Assembly: GCA_022695795.1 (NCBI GenBank)
Contig: MU404141.1
Span: 62,001 to 126,000 of the forward strand
Length of the DNA: 64,000 bases
DNA from: Biscogniauxia marginata
Taxonomy: Eukaryota; Ascomycota; Sordariomycetes; Xylariales; Xylariaceae
Reading direction: 5' to 3'
A model generated the notes under the pieces. That model was not told the origin of the DNA. It was given only the letters and a program-made list of their open reading frames with translations, and ran no database searches. Shown piece after piece: positions 35,201-46,803 of this stretch; the stretch's first letter is position 1; every line of letters starts with the position of its first letter. A program made the translations under genes and the position numbers.

Positions 35201-35890
35201 GACCTACCTTCTTCTCCGGGTTCTGCTAGGCCGGTCCGCCTTTTGTATTCAAGCATCGTTTTGCAGTGGGGCCGGACAACCGTTTCTTGCAAACGGAGTC
35301 GTGATGGGGCCGTAGAGAACCTGTTCCGGGCGATGCCGGGTCTCATCCGCTCACACCCTTTTCATGCTTCCGCTTACCTCTTTTATAACTAGCAACTGTG
35401 GGGAAGGGACGATTCGCTTAGTAAATTTAGCCTTAGCTCAGATTTCGTCATGACACATTCAAGCAATAGACCATCCCTCTTTCAACCACCTTTTTCTTCC
35501 TTTTGGTTTTGCAGCCATTCAGAACCGCTTTGACGTGTGCGCTAATAGTTAGCACTAAAAGGTAAGTTAAAGTTACATTGCGAGTTAACACCGATTTATT
35601 TTAATAATAAAAAGTTCTCATTTTTGCTAGGATCTGACAGGTCTCTTGTAAAGTCAGTGGTGTCACGGGAGGCTGGGTCAGTGCACCCATTCGAAATGAT
35701 TTAGACTTAACTATATTCAGGTAAGGGAAAAAAACAGAAGAAGGGATGGGTCGGCGCAGGGGCTTGTGGCTAGGTATATACACGAATAAGGTTTGGTCGG
35801 CGACCGGCAACCTATTGTTCCACGGTGAATTGGGCCTCCAGCCCCATCACCGTGACTAGTGGTATTATTGTGTATTTCATAGAGAGATTC
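35201..35890. other. Intergenic DNA before the second RIP block
   Basis: No gene seen. The composition drifts to AT from about 35880. Confidence 0.45.
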
Positions 35891-36012
35891 TCTAAAAGAG
35901 ACTCTCTTAAAGACTGAGTTTACTTATAATAAAGACTTCACATAACATTAATCATATATTATTATATTGATTTTAAACCTTTATAAAAATAAATAATTTT
36001 AAATATAATTAT

Positions 36013-36233
36013 AATATACCATATAAACAAGTAAATAAAACAAGCTTATAAACGAAATTTTATAATTATTACATTTTTAATTATTAAAAATCATTTATAT
36101 TATATCGAAATTAATTAATAGTTATTATTATTTAAATCGTTTTATTTAGCTTTACATTTTAAAAACCGAATACTTTTTTTATATTAAGTGTTTAGTTTTT
36201 TAAAGCGTAATTTATATTATTTAATTTATTACA
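36013..36233 (+). repeat. Left inverted arm of a large fold-back element (copy 5)
   Basis: Begins AATATACCATATAAACAAG and pairs, apart from transitions, with the reverse complement of 44110-44347 for about 220 bases. The outer 50 bases resemble copies 1 and 4 (AAGTAAATAAAACAAGC, then AACGAAAT). Confidence 0.75.
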
Positions 36234-36238
36234 TTTTC

Positions 36239-36434
36239 TGATAGTTGGATGACAAACAAGGGTTGTGTCCCCACACGGAAACTGCTACATTCTTTTGGTA
36301 TAAATACGCTGCCTTCGGCAGCATATCTCATGTAGACTTTTCCCTCCTTAGACATCAAAATTACACTAGTCTCACCCCTATCTTTCATACTGTTATTCGT
36401 TACTTTGCTTTTCATATGTACGTACCTACCAACA
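36239..36434 (+). mobile_element. Young 196-base solo LTR (unrelated family) inside RIP DNA
   Basis: TGATAGTTGG...ACCTACCAACA bounded by identical 5-bp duplications ttttc (36234-36238 and 36435-36439). It has normal GC in the middle of AT-degraded DNA, so it arrived after mutation of its surroundings or escaped it. It contains a TATAAATA box at 36299-36306 followed at once by the stem-loop GCTGCCTTCGGCAGC (36308-36322). No internal coding region, so it is a solo LTR or a very small LTR-like element. Confidence 0.8.
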
Positions 36435-37153
36435 TTTTCCAAGTTAAACCCCTTTAAAATCAAAATAATAAATAAATAATAAATAAATTTAATTATAATT
36501 CTTCGAAATTTAAATTATTAAATATCTTTTTATTTATTATATAAATACGCGTATTATAACTAATTTAATTATATATATTATATCGTTTTTATTTAGTTAT
36601 TACCTTTTTTCAAGGCCCCCCTTTTTTATTATTAATTATAAAGTTATTCTTTTTTTATATTAAGTAATTATTTAAAATTAAAAGATATATAATTCTTTTT
36701 ATTTTTATATATATTTATAATTTAGTTATTATTTAATATTATAATTTTATTTTTTAATAATAATAAATTATTACGATATTACGAAGCGAAATGTTTTTTC
36801 TTCATTTAAATAATTCTAATTTTTCTCGATTATTTTATTAAATTTATTATAATTATTTATATCGTTTTATACTTATTATTATTATATTAGTTTTAATAAT
36901 TATTTTAATTATAAATTTTATTTCATTAAAACTATATATATATTCTTTTTAAATATTATATTTCGTAATTATATTATATATTAATTTATATTATTTTTAA
37001 TATTTATTTAAATACTTTTAAAAAGTTTTTTATCGCTATATAAAATTAAAAGCTTAGTTTTATTTAATACATCCCGTGTTGCGATCGCGTAATAAAATAT
37101 TTACTATTTTAATAACATAATAAAAACGAGAAAAGAATAATTAATTATTTAAA

Positions 37154-37591
37154 TGTTACGAACTAACTATGTTAAAAGGGTTTCTAGTAGGGGTAGTTAA
37201 ACACGGACCAAGAATATACGGACTAGTAGTCCCCTCTTTATAATGTGATGTAATATCACGTGACTTAATTAGAGGTATTTATCTAATTAAGACTAATTCT
37301 CTCGGTATTTAACATATTAAACGGAAAAAACATATATAAGGAAGAATAAGTATAAAAAAGATAGGATTTCTCATGTATCTAGTTATTCATTCTAGTTCTT
37401 TAGCTATTAATTTAAGACTATAATTACTTCTTAATATTATAATAAAAATACCTTAAAATCTCTTTAACGAACAAAGCATTATAAATCTCTTAAATTAACT
37501 TCGATTTATTATTACCCTTAAAACAAGAAAACCTAATACGTATTTACCTGTGAAGTTAGTTAACTAGGAACACATAAGGAGGTTCGTCACA
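37154..37591 (+). mobile_element. Solo LTR of the chromovirus family
   Basis: TGTTACGAACTAACTATG...GGTTCGTCACA, 438 bases, with perfect 5-bp duplications ttaaa (37149-37153 and 37592-37596). Contains TCACGTGA at 37256-37263, a TATAAAAA box and the AGCTATTAA R-start motif. The perfect duplication indicates loss of the internal part by LTR-LTR recombination. Confidence 0.9.
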
Positions 37592-37697
37592 TTAAATTAA
37601 TAATATATTAAATAATTATAAATTTTTTATAAAATATAAATTTTTATAAATTTAATATAACGATTAATCGCTTAAATATATCTTTAAATCGTCATTA

Positions 37698-38159
37698 TGT
37701 TACGAACCAACTGTGTTGGAGGGATTTCCTACAAGGGTGTTGGGACACGGACCACGAATGTGAGTACAGGACGGTCCTTTCTGGAACATAATAAGACGTC
37801 ACGTGATGTGATCTGAATTACTCTCAAATCACATTAAATGGGATCTAAGTTGATCTTAGATTCGAATAGACTTTGCTTATATAACAATTAATGTAAAGAG
37901 GGAATGTATATTAGGGAGAATAAGTATAAAAAGAAGGGGATTTCTTATGTATCTAATCATTCGTTCTTTAGCTATTAATTTAAGACTATAGTTACTTTTT
38001 AATACTATAATAAAAGTACCTTGAAACCTCTTTAACGAATATAATATTATAAATTAATTAAATTAATTTTAACTTATTATTACCTTTAAATCAAGAAAAC
38101 CTAATACGTACTTACTTGTGAAGTTAGTTAACTAGGAATATATAAGGAGGTTCGTTACA
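37698..38159 (+). repeat. Element C 5' LTR
   Basis: Its first 180 bases are nearly unmutated, including TCACGTGA at 37799-37806. TATAAAA box at 37925-37931 and R-start motif AGCTATTAA at 37970-37978. Confidence 0.92.
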
Positions 38160-38161
38160 TT

Positions 38162-38170
38162 TTAATAGCT
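38162..38170 (+). promoter_or_regulatory. Candidate self-priming primer-binding site of element C
   Basis: TTAATAGCT two bases after the LTR, the exact complement of AGCTATTAA at 37970-37978. Same arrangement as in element B. Confidence 0.6.
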
Positions 38171-38235
38171 TTTTAATTAATACTTAACATTAGTTTAAAA
38201 GGAGGGATTTTTAATTGAATAGTTCTAGGATAAGT

Positions 38236-41200
38236 ATGCCCCTTAAAACTAGAGAACAACAAAAAAAGAAATAAGTAAAAGAATAATAGTTAATAAGCTC
38301 TCGAACGAAAGTTTTAGGTCTTTTTACGATATAACTAAAAGGTTTAAAAGAACTAATACAAGAGTTTATTATAATTATAGCTAAAGAAGGGTCATAGGAG
38401 GACATCTCGAAAGCTCAGTAAGAAGAACCATTTAAGGAAGAAAAAGAGGAGGAGAAAAAAATACCTAAAGAAAAAGATAAATAGGCAAAATAACCCCTAC
38501 CTCTTAAAGACAAATAACCACCCTTAAACGATAACGACTTTAACGACTTAAACGACGAAAACAATATAATAACTCTCGACGTAAAGGGTTTTAAATTAAT
38601 TATACTTAGTAAATATAATGGGTTAAGCGATTTAAAAGGATTTTTAATTTAAGTTGAAACCTACTTACGATTTTATTATAAAACGATTATTACTAAGGAA
38701 TAAAAGGTTTTCACAGTATTCTAGCTCCTCGTTAGAACCGCCTTGACCTGGTTTTAACCAGTGTTAAAAGATCATCTAAAAAACGAATTAAACGCCTAAA
38801 AAAATACAAAGAAAGTCTTCAAAAATTATAAGGAGTTTAAAAAACAACTTAAGTCTATATTCGGTAATTTAATCTTTAAATAACAAGCTAAAGCTCGACT
38901 TTATAAATTATAACAAGATAAAAAGGCTTTAAATTATGTTATTAAGTTTAAGAAACTCGCAAATTAATTATAACTACTTATTAAAAACTTATATTATTTG
39001 TTTTATTAAGAATTAAAAAACTATATAAAAAATAAGCTATATAAAACAAACCTATATAAAAAAAAAACCTAAGAAAGTTTAATAACTACGTTATAATAGT
39101 AATTACTATTGATAACGAGAACTTCGAACGATACCTTAAAAAAAAAAAGACGATATAACGAAAAAATGGCGATCAACTAAAAGGAGGAAATCACAAAAGC
39201 GGTGCCGGAACCAGGAAAAGCACTAAAACTAAGTTAAACCCTATTAAAATCAACGTTATTTAAAAAGAATAAAAGAAACGAGATAAATCAACTATTAAGT
39301 ATTTTAATTATAAAAAAAAAGGACATTATAAAAACGAGTGCCGAAGTCCTAAAAAACAGGAACTAAGAACAAGAGGAATTCCTTAACCCGAGAAAAGAGT
39401 TATCAAGGCAAAGGTTTAATTCGAAAACAACGAAGAAATAAACCAAGTGTTTACTATTAGCACTATTAAGGTAGAGAAAATCAAGAAAGCCTTTATAAAA
39501 GAAATCTATAAATATTATTAAGTTAACCGTAAAGATTATTCAAAAAATGACCACTCGTATTTAAAATATCTTACACCAAAATAAGCTAAATAAGGATATA
39601 ACGAAGGCGAATTATTATACGAATATAATAATTATAAGCTAGAATACGACTTAAGGATTAAGTTAAAATATAATGATTTACATTAAAGTTATTATAATAA
39701 CGACAAATACGAAACTTATTAAGGAAAAAGCCAGCATAATAGTTTAAACTAGAGGTTTTATATAAATAATAACTATAATATCCATTAAAGCTTAAAAAAA
39801 CATATATCGTTATATTAAAGCTTTTATATTAACGATATTTATTAAATATATAAAAGTTTTAAAGATAAAGCCGGTTATTATCCTTAAGAACTAGAGAATA
39901 ATAACACGAAAGAAAATGAATGCATTTATAACAACATCCCACGATGGCCACATTACCTTAGAACATATTATTTTCACCTTAATTCCGAAAAAAGTAACAA
40001 AGTAATTATTAAGGGTTATATATGTTACACCTTAATACCATACGACGTACACGACTTATTTAAAGCAGGTTTCGAAGAAAACGAGATTAAGGAAGAATTA
40101 TAGGAATTATAAAAGGAACTGCATTTTCTATAATAGCTCGAAAAACGAATTAAATATAATACTAATTTATTCGGCTTTATAAGAAAACACTTAATAAAGC
40201 AATAAACGAAAACACGTGCGACTAAACGAGGCTGTAAACGAATCATTAAAATATACCTCAAAAAAAGAGGAAAGCTTTTAAAAATCAACGTAAACTTAAA
40301 AAGAAACATCGAGATACCCTTAATAAGTAAACTCAAGAATTATTTATTTTATTTAAGGATAATCTAAAACTTCAAGAAATTCCGAGTTAATAAAATAGAC
40401 TTGAGTTACAAAAGGGCTCTCGAAAAAGAATTAAAGTTTTAATGTATAAGGTTTTACATAAGGGATAAACCTTTTACCCCTTACTATATAAAGGGTAATT
40501 AAAGAGACTATCTAAGTAATGATTACTAGAAACACGCTCTTATGAAAGCTTAAGAATAAAAGGATATCTGGGTTATAACAATTAAAAGAAAACTAAAAAA
40601 GAAGGGACATAAAAAACTAAAAAACGGCAAAGGCTTTCGCTAGTAAGGCAGCGAGAAGCCATGAATAATAAGTCCTTATATGAAATCCAGTTGAGACTTA
40701 ATAACATTATTATAACCAGAGTTAAGTATAATAAAAGGAAGTATAAAGCCTTAATAGATTTAAGAGTAAATAAAAGTTATATCTTAATAAAGATAATTTA
40801 GAAAGACAGAATATTATAGGTATATAAATAAAGTCTATATAAGTTATAAAACTTTAAAGGAAACATATTTAATTACGAGAATAATAAAGTGTTAAGAGAA
40901 ATAATTCCTTTCTTAGTAATTATTTAAAGACATTTTAAATAAATCATTTTTAATATTATATACATATTAAATCATAATATGATCTTAAGAATGAATTAAC
41001 TTAAAAAAAGCAATTTACGAATAAATTTCGAGATAAACACGCTTTATTAAGATTAAAAACAAGAGGAGTTAACCACTACGGGTTACGAGATAAGTACCGC
41101 AAATAACTCTAAAGAAACGAATGCAGAAACGAAACATATCGCCTATATAATTCGAGTAACTAAGCCTAAAAATCTAACGAAAAGAGTATCGCGCAAGTAC

Positions 41201-42850
41201 CTTCGTTTCCACAAATTATTTAGAGATAAAACAAAAGAAGAATTACTAAAACATAGCTAGTGAGATCACTAAATCCACTTCAAAAAAGGAAAATATTCAA
41301 GTAGATCTTCTTAGTAAAAAGAGAGATTATAAATCAAAAATTAATAAAAGAGATATCTAGATGTTCAAGTAACAAAAAGACAAATCAATTGTATTAACTT
41401 ACATATAAATCAACATAAGAAACTAAAAATAACGTTTCAAGGAAAATTATAATTAAAAAGAAAAACAATTATAATCTTAACAAGGATCTAGCGACGAACT
41501 TCTCTCATATAAGGAAAAGGTATATGTATTAAAACGAATACAAGACGAATTCGTTAAAGAATTTCACAAACATCTTTTACACGGCCATCAAGGGATTTTT
41601 AAAATAATAAAACGACTTTAAAAAGAATTCGACTTTCTAAGAATACGACAAATAATTAAAAGAATTATGAAAAATTATAATATTTATAATAAGATTAAAG
41701 TATCACGACATAAACCATATAAACTACTATAACTAACCCAAATACCTAATAAAGCATAATATATAATTACATAGGACTTCGTAGTGAAACTCTTAAAGTT
41801 AAAAGATCCTACCACAAGAGTACATTATAACAGTATATAGGTAATCGTTAATAAACTCACGAAATACGCCTACTTCTTATTATTTAACAAATTAAGCATA
41901 GTAAAATAATTGGCTTTTAATTTCTTAAAAAAGTACGTTAGTAAATATAGGCTATTAAAACGCGTTGTTTTAAATAGAAATAAGTTATTTACGTTAAAAT
42001 TTTGGACTAGCTTAATAAAACGAATAAGAATTAAATAAAAGTTGTTTATAACGTATCACCCTTAAATAAACGAGCAAATAAAAAGACTAAACCAAATAAT
42101 AAAACAATATTTACGAAGCTATGTCAACTAAGAAATAAATAACTAAGTAAAGTTATTATTAATAGCCTAAATAATATATAACATATCGATTAATAAAGAC
42201 ATGAAAATGTCACCACACGAGGCAGTATATAAATAAAAGGCGGAAGTCTAAAAACAATTAATCGAACTTATAAAAGCACTAAAAGTCGAAATAAAGGCCC
42301 CGAGAGCAGAAGTGCTATCTAAAAAAGTCTAGGCAATATAATAACGGCTATAAAAAGAATTACAATTCATTTAAAATAAAATAACAAAGTACTATAATAA
42401 AAAAAGAATTAAAGAACTAATCCTTAAAAGAAGAAATATGGTTTATTTACTCCGCTAATAACAAGGCGTAACATTAAAAATACCTTAAATTAAAATAAAG
42501 CGACCTAGCGAAAAACTTAAATTTAAGAAATTGGGACTATATAAAATTAAAAAGGTTATTTCGAAAGTTAATTATAAACTAGCATTATTAAAAAGATTTA
42601 AAATATATCTTGTATTTCATATTTCGCTCTTAGAACCAATATTAAATAATGTTATATTAAAAAACCAATTAAAATTTAAGGAAAACCCTAATAAGTACGA
42701 AATAAAAAAGATATTAGATTTAAGATAAGTCGGAAGTTAATTACAATATCTTATTAAGTAAGAAGGTTATCCACCCGAGGAGAATACTTAGAAACCTTTT
42801 AAACACTTAAGAAACTTAACAAAGAAACTTGCGAGCTTCTATTAATAAAA
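38236..42850 (+). pseudogene. Element C gag-pol remnant lacking reverse transcriptase
   Basis: ATG at 38236 with the same MPLK start as element B. Capsid region about 38580-39030, CCHC knuckle near 39298-39339 (first and second Cys now Tyr, last Cys kept), extra Cys/Tyr-rich region 39340-40700, protease motif near 40755 (DSGA now DLRV), deletion junction about 41290, integrase HHCC finger 41555-41710, integrase core 41770-42240 and chromodomain 42700-42850 (YEIKKILDL and EGYPPEENT kept). Stops occur at Gln codons throughout. Even when first inserted it could not have made reverse transcriptase if the deletion was present, so it may have been copied by a relative. Confidence 0.88.
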
Positions 42851-42949
42851 CCCGGATCGGCTAAAAGGGCCTAAAAGTCAAGATCTTAACTTAAAAAGGA
42901 CAAATCGAAAAAAGGGGCGGCCTTAAAAATAAAAACGTTTAGCTCGAAC

Positions 42950-43410
42950 TTAAATTAACATATTAAATCTTCCATTTATTACTATTTCGTAACGAGACGC
43001 TTTTATTTTACCTCTATATATTCTTATTTCTTTAACTCTTTAATGGATAATAAACCTTATTTTAACATCTCAAAGCCCCGTTTTCTTAGGAACTCCTCTT
43101 ATTTACGTATGCGGATTATCTACCTCGTTAGCGCTTGAAATTCCTCCTCGGCACGACGACGCTTCGCAGCGAGCTTTTCTTACTCGCGAATAATGTTGGA
43201 TAAGTTAGATATCGCAGTATTGCTATCATCATAGTGGCTTCGGACCTTGGCGGTATAAGTGAAGCAGGTTTTGAACTTTGGAACCATGAAGTAAAGAGAG
43301 TTAGTTTGGAAATAGTAAGAACAAAGGAACACCTTATAACCGACTTCGCAATAAACTTGGAAACTCCCGATATATTAAAAGTAATAAATAAAATGAACTT
43401 ATTAAAGGGA
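42950..43410 (-). pseudogene. Antisense Cys-rich / coiled-coil open frame in element C
   Basis: Opposite to gag-pol, between chromodomain and 3' LTR. From about 43400 the minus strand reads a Cys/Tyr-rich start (YCEVGYKVFLCSYYF, then KFKTCFTYTAK, where several Tyr are probably mutated Cys), then SNTAISNLSNIIRE, then a charged helix (EKLAAKRRRAEEEFQAL) and RIRK, EEF, LRKRGFEML, down to about 42950. Stops are only TAA/TAG at expected Gln sites. The zinc-finger-like start plus coiled coil recalls antisense frames I remember from other fungal LTR elements. The region is less mutated than the rest of the element. Confidence 0.55.
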
Positions 43411-43446
43411 ATTTTTAGGACAAAGATTTTAGGAGGAGAGAAATAG

Positions 43447-43908
43447 TATTACGAACTAACTATGTTAAAGGGATTTTCTATAAGGGTGTTAAAACACGAA
43501 CCACGAATGTAAGTACAAGACGGTCTTTTTTGGAACATAATAAGACGTTACGTAATGTGATCTGAATTACTCTTAAATTATATTAAATGAGATCTGAGTT
43601 GATCTCAGATCCGGACAGACTTTGCTTATATAATAATTAATATAAAGAGGGAATATGTATTAAGGAAAATGAGTATAAAAAGAAGGGGATTTCTTATGTA
43701 TCTAGTTATTCGTTCTTTAGCTATCAATTTAAGACTATAGTCACTTTTTAATACTATAGTGAGAGTACCTTGAAACCTCTTTGACGAACATAACATTATG
43801 AATCAATTGAACCAATCTTAACCCATTGTTACCTTCAAATTAAGAAAACCTAGTACGTACTTACCTGTGAAGTCAGCTGACTAGGAATACACAGGGAGGT
43901 TCGTCACA
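43447..43908 (+). repeat. Element C 3' LTR
   Basis: Same 462-base length as the 5' LTR. The first base pair reads TA instead of TG (G-to-A). The last 170 bases are close to unmutated. Confidence 0.92.
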
Positions 43909-44109
43909 CATTATAATATAATATTAAAAACATCGTAAATATTTAATAATTAATAAAAATTAATATATAAATAGCTTTATTTATAAATAATAACACGATT
44001 AATTTAAGTTTTAAATAATATTTTTAGTTATTAAATTAAATTAATTAATATAAAAAAACTTAAAAAATAAAAATAAAAAATATAATTATAATTTTACGCG
44101 TTTTAAAAA

Positions 44110-44347
44110 TAATAATAAATATATTAATTTTTTAATTAAATAATATAAATCACGCTTTTAAAAATTAAATACTTAATATAAAAAAAGTATTTAATTTTTA
44201 AAGTGTAAAGCTAAATAAAATAATTTGAATAATAATAATTATTAATTAATTTTAATACGGCGTAAATAATTTTTAATAATTAAAAATGTAATAACTATAA
44301 AATTTCATTCACGAGCTTGTTTCGTTTACTTGCTTATATAATATGTT
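44110..44347 (-). repeat. Right inverted arm of the large fold-back element (copy 5)
   Basis: Reverse complement of 36013-36233 apart from transitions, ending GCTTATATAATATGTT. The two arms are 7.9 kb apart, but only about 1.4 kb remains once element C and the two solo LTRs are subtracted. Confidence 0.75.
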
Positions 44348-44734
44348 ATATTTATTAACTTTTAAATTTTTAAATAATTTTTACTTTTTATTAATCTTCG
44401 ATTTTTAAATATTAAAAAATATTTATTATAACTTTATTATAAAAAAACGTTATTAATTATTTAATATAATTAAAGTTTATATAATTCGCGATAAACTTAT
44501 TAATAATAAGCATTTTATTATAAATGTATAGTTAAAAAAGTGAGACCGTTTTTAACACACTTCGACGTAGTTAATAATCTTTTATCTTGCCTTTTTATAT
44601 ATTAAACCATAGATCAAATATCGGTAACACTTCGGCTTATATATCCCTTAAGCAGCCTAGACGTCCGCACGTAATAGTTTATAGAATATAACAAGAGATG
44701 CAGAATCAAAAATATACGCGTTGTCCAGCAATAA

Positions 44735-45379
44735 TTACCTTGTCATGGTCAAGCAAAACGGGGGCCCAGCGCGAAAAGGAGGCGCAGGACTGCCACTGCG
44801 GCTGCCCCTTATCTTCCTTCGTGGCCGCAGCCTTTCTAACCGTTTACTCTGAATAGGGTGTCTATTTTCGCTTACTTTCCCAATTATATAGTCAAATGCT
44901 TTTAAATCGTAACGCATATCTTTAAAGCCTGTTCCCAGGGTCTGAGTGCAGGACATAAACTTAAATGCGGTGAAGTAATGGCAATACTGTAATCGAAAAG
45001 CCGTCTGCCCCGATAATTATTCTCTCGAATGCTCATATTATAGTGTTGAAATATAAGCCTTACTAAGTAAAGGCGCATAACACATTCTTCCTAAAATCAA
45101 CATATAGATTCCTAGCGTGTTTAATTTTTCAATTTTTCTTCTCATTTCTAAGAATGTCTTTCCCTGGAACGTCTCTGTGGAACGAATACGGTCCATGAAA
45201 ATAACCTGAAGTGGGTGGGCTTCATCTTCAGCCTTACGCTTCCAGTTATTAACACCAAATTGCTTCTCCATGAGGGACCCTGCCTCGTTGGCTAGAAACA
45301 CATAACTATGACACCTGACTGTGAGTAAATTGTCCTTCTTTTCTTCAACCAAATGTCCAAATACGAAACACTCAGCCAA
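44735..45379 (-). CDS. Hypothetical protein fragment
   Basis: Two open frames on the minus strand: 45379-45038 (113 codons, for example VEEKKDNLLTVRCHSYVFL and KTFLEMRRKIEKLNTLGIYMLILG) and 44956-44735 (73 codons, KAFDYIIGKVSENRHPIQ). The first has a believable protein composition. They may be parts of one decayed gene, since an ankyrin-like trace lies just upstream at 45470-45710. I do not recognise a family. Confidence 0.3.
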
Positions 45380-45469
45380 GAAGGGATCTAAGTGACATCA
45401 CACTACTGGAAGGAAAGGGACCCCAACTATCTAGCTAATATGCGAAGCTCCTTACGTACACAATGATTG

Positions 45470-45710
45470 TGGTTCCCGAGGCACCCGTCATAGCAATAGT
45501 CCCAAGACTCCTATTTTGCACTTATGAATGCGTCTCCGTAACACTGCAGTAGATGCAGCCGACCGTTGCGGTCAAATCATTTTCAGTGAAGCAGTCCAAT
45601 AACAACCCGATGCCCAGTGGCGGAAGCGGTATAGAGATGAGCCATATTAGAATAGCCTTGCCGCCCGTCGTTTAAATGCCTAACATCAAGAGGAGCCTCG
45701 ATGATACCGA
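45470..45710 (-). pseudogene. Short ankyrin-repeat remnant
   Basis: The minus strand reads EAPLDVRHLNDG, then YTASATGHRVVIGLL, then (after a frame change) ENDLTATV and CYGDAFISA, the pattern of fungal ankyrin tracts. It is broken by stops within 80 codons. Confidence 0.4.
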
Positions 45711-46803
45711 GGCATTCTACTACCGCAGTACAAGATGCCTCTAGTGTCAGCGTGCTTAGGTTTGTATCTTCTTATTGTATTATTGTATTTCCGGGACAGC
45801 CTTAGACTCTACCGTTTCGTCGCTTATGTCTACTCGGCTATGTTATCCCATGAAATGGTCAGTCAAATGGCCCCCAAAAACGTGTATCTGAGGATAACGC
45901 CAGTTGGGAGTGTGGCAGCCAGGGTCGCGCATCAAATATCCAGCCCAAATTCAACTTTGAACCCTTCCTGTCAGTTTGGGTGGTCACGGTCCTTTTTTCT
46001 TTTTTCTTGTGGGAGGTATTCCTTTCTTCTTTATAAATTGATTTTCAGTTTGCGATATTTGGGGTCTTGTGGACTAGATTAGTAAAGGTGGAAAAGGGAG
46101 AGGGCGAAGCTGGCCGATTATATTCTGGTATCATTCACTGCATCCCTTGCCTAGCTATCGATCTGTCATAAGGCTCTTTACTCGGATGGCAACCTCTGTT
46201 GTGATACCTACTATGGGTAATACTTACCGATCAGCTCTGTAAAACAGCCTAGAATCAGCCACGATTATTATGTCTCTCGTCTATGCCTCGTTGCCCCACG
46301 GAGAAATCGAATTAAGTAGCTACAATACCGTGGAACACTAATCTATTCATCTTATTGCTGTCCTTGGTATACGATAGGCTGCCTTGTAATTTTTCGATCT
46401 TTGTGCATTTTCCTAAGAATGCAATGAACACGATAGTTCCAGTCTACCCTATAAGAGGTAATTTTTTTTCAAAGCTCATCAGTAACTACCAAACACTTAA
46501 TCATGCATATACGTGCCACCCAGTACTTTATACGTAATATATTCTTACCAGGCAACGAAAAGTCTTCACAATATCACTAGTATTTTAAGTTTTCTTTATA
46601 ACCCTGTTAATATTAAGAGATAAAAGGGATTTAATGTAAAGTTTTACACATAACATATTTAGGTATATATCGATGTGTTTCATTTTTATAACTTTAAACG
46701 CTCTTCTTCTTTAAGTCATCAACTTTCTTTAATATAATAGGTGTTATTTTATCTTTAACCTTTATATTAGCTTTTATTTCCTTCTATGTGAAATACCTTT
46801 ATC
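45711..46803. other. Intergenic DNA
   Basis: A 115-codon frame at 45735-46082 (+) has no motif and mixed composition and is not accepted. 46560-46790 is AT-rich and pyrimidine-rich just before the protease gene, fitting a promoter. Confidence 0.45.

Larger units (their letters stand above)
37698..43908 (+). mobile_element. Element C: second chromovirus copy, reverse transcriptase deleted
   Basis: 462-base LTRs at 37698-38159 and 43447-43908 with identical 5-bp duplications catta (37693-37697 and 43909-43913). Same gene order as element B and closely similar through gag, the extra Cys/Tyr-rich region and integrase, but a segment matching 18074-19350 of element B (about 1.28 kb, the whole reverse transcriptase and most of RNase H) is missing at a junction near 41295. 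The 3' non-coding/antisense region and the LTR U3 differ from element B, so the two belong to different subfamilies. RIP-mutated but less so at both outer ends and in 43030-43446. Confidence 0.92.
35890..44700. other. Second RIP-degraded AT-rich block
   Basis: Same signature as the first block. It contains, from outside in, two inverted arms (36013 and 44347), a non-mutated solo LTR (36239-36434), a mildly mutated solo LTR (37154-37591) and element C (37698-43908). The segments 36440-37150 and 43914-44110 are degraded DNA belonging to whatever the arms enclose. Confidence 0.88.

Noticed and set aside
43234..43446. 70-codon plus-strand open frame at the end of element C
   Set aside because: It is the shadow of the better-supported antisense Cys-rich/coiled-coil frame and has no motif.
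45735..46082. 115-codon plus-strand open frame with hydrophobic start
   Set aside because: Uneven composition, no recognisable motif, no promoter-like or conserved context.
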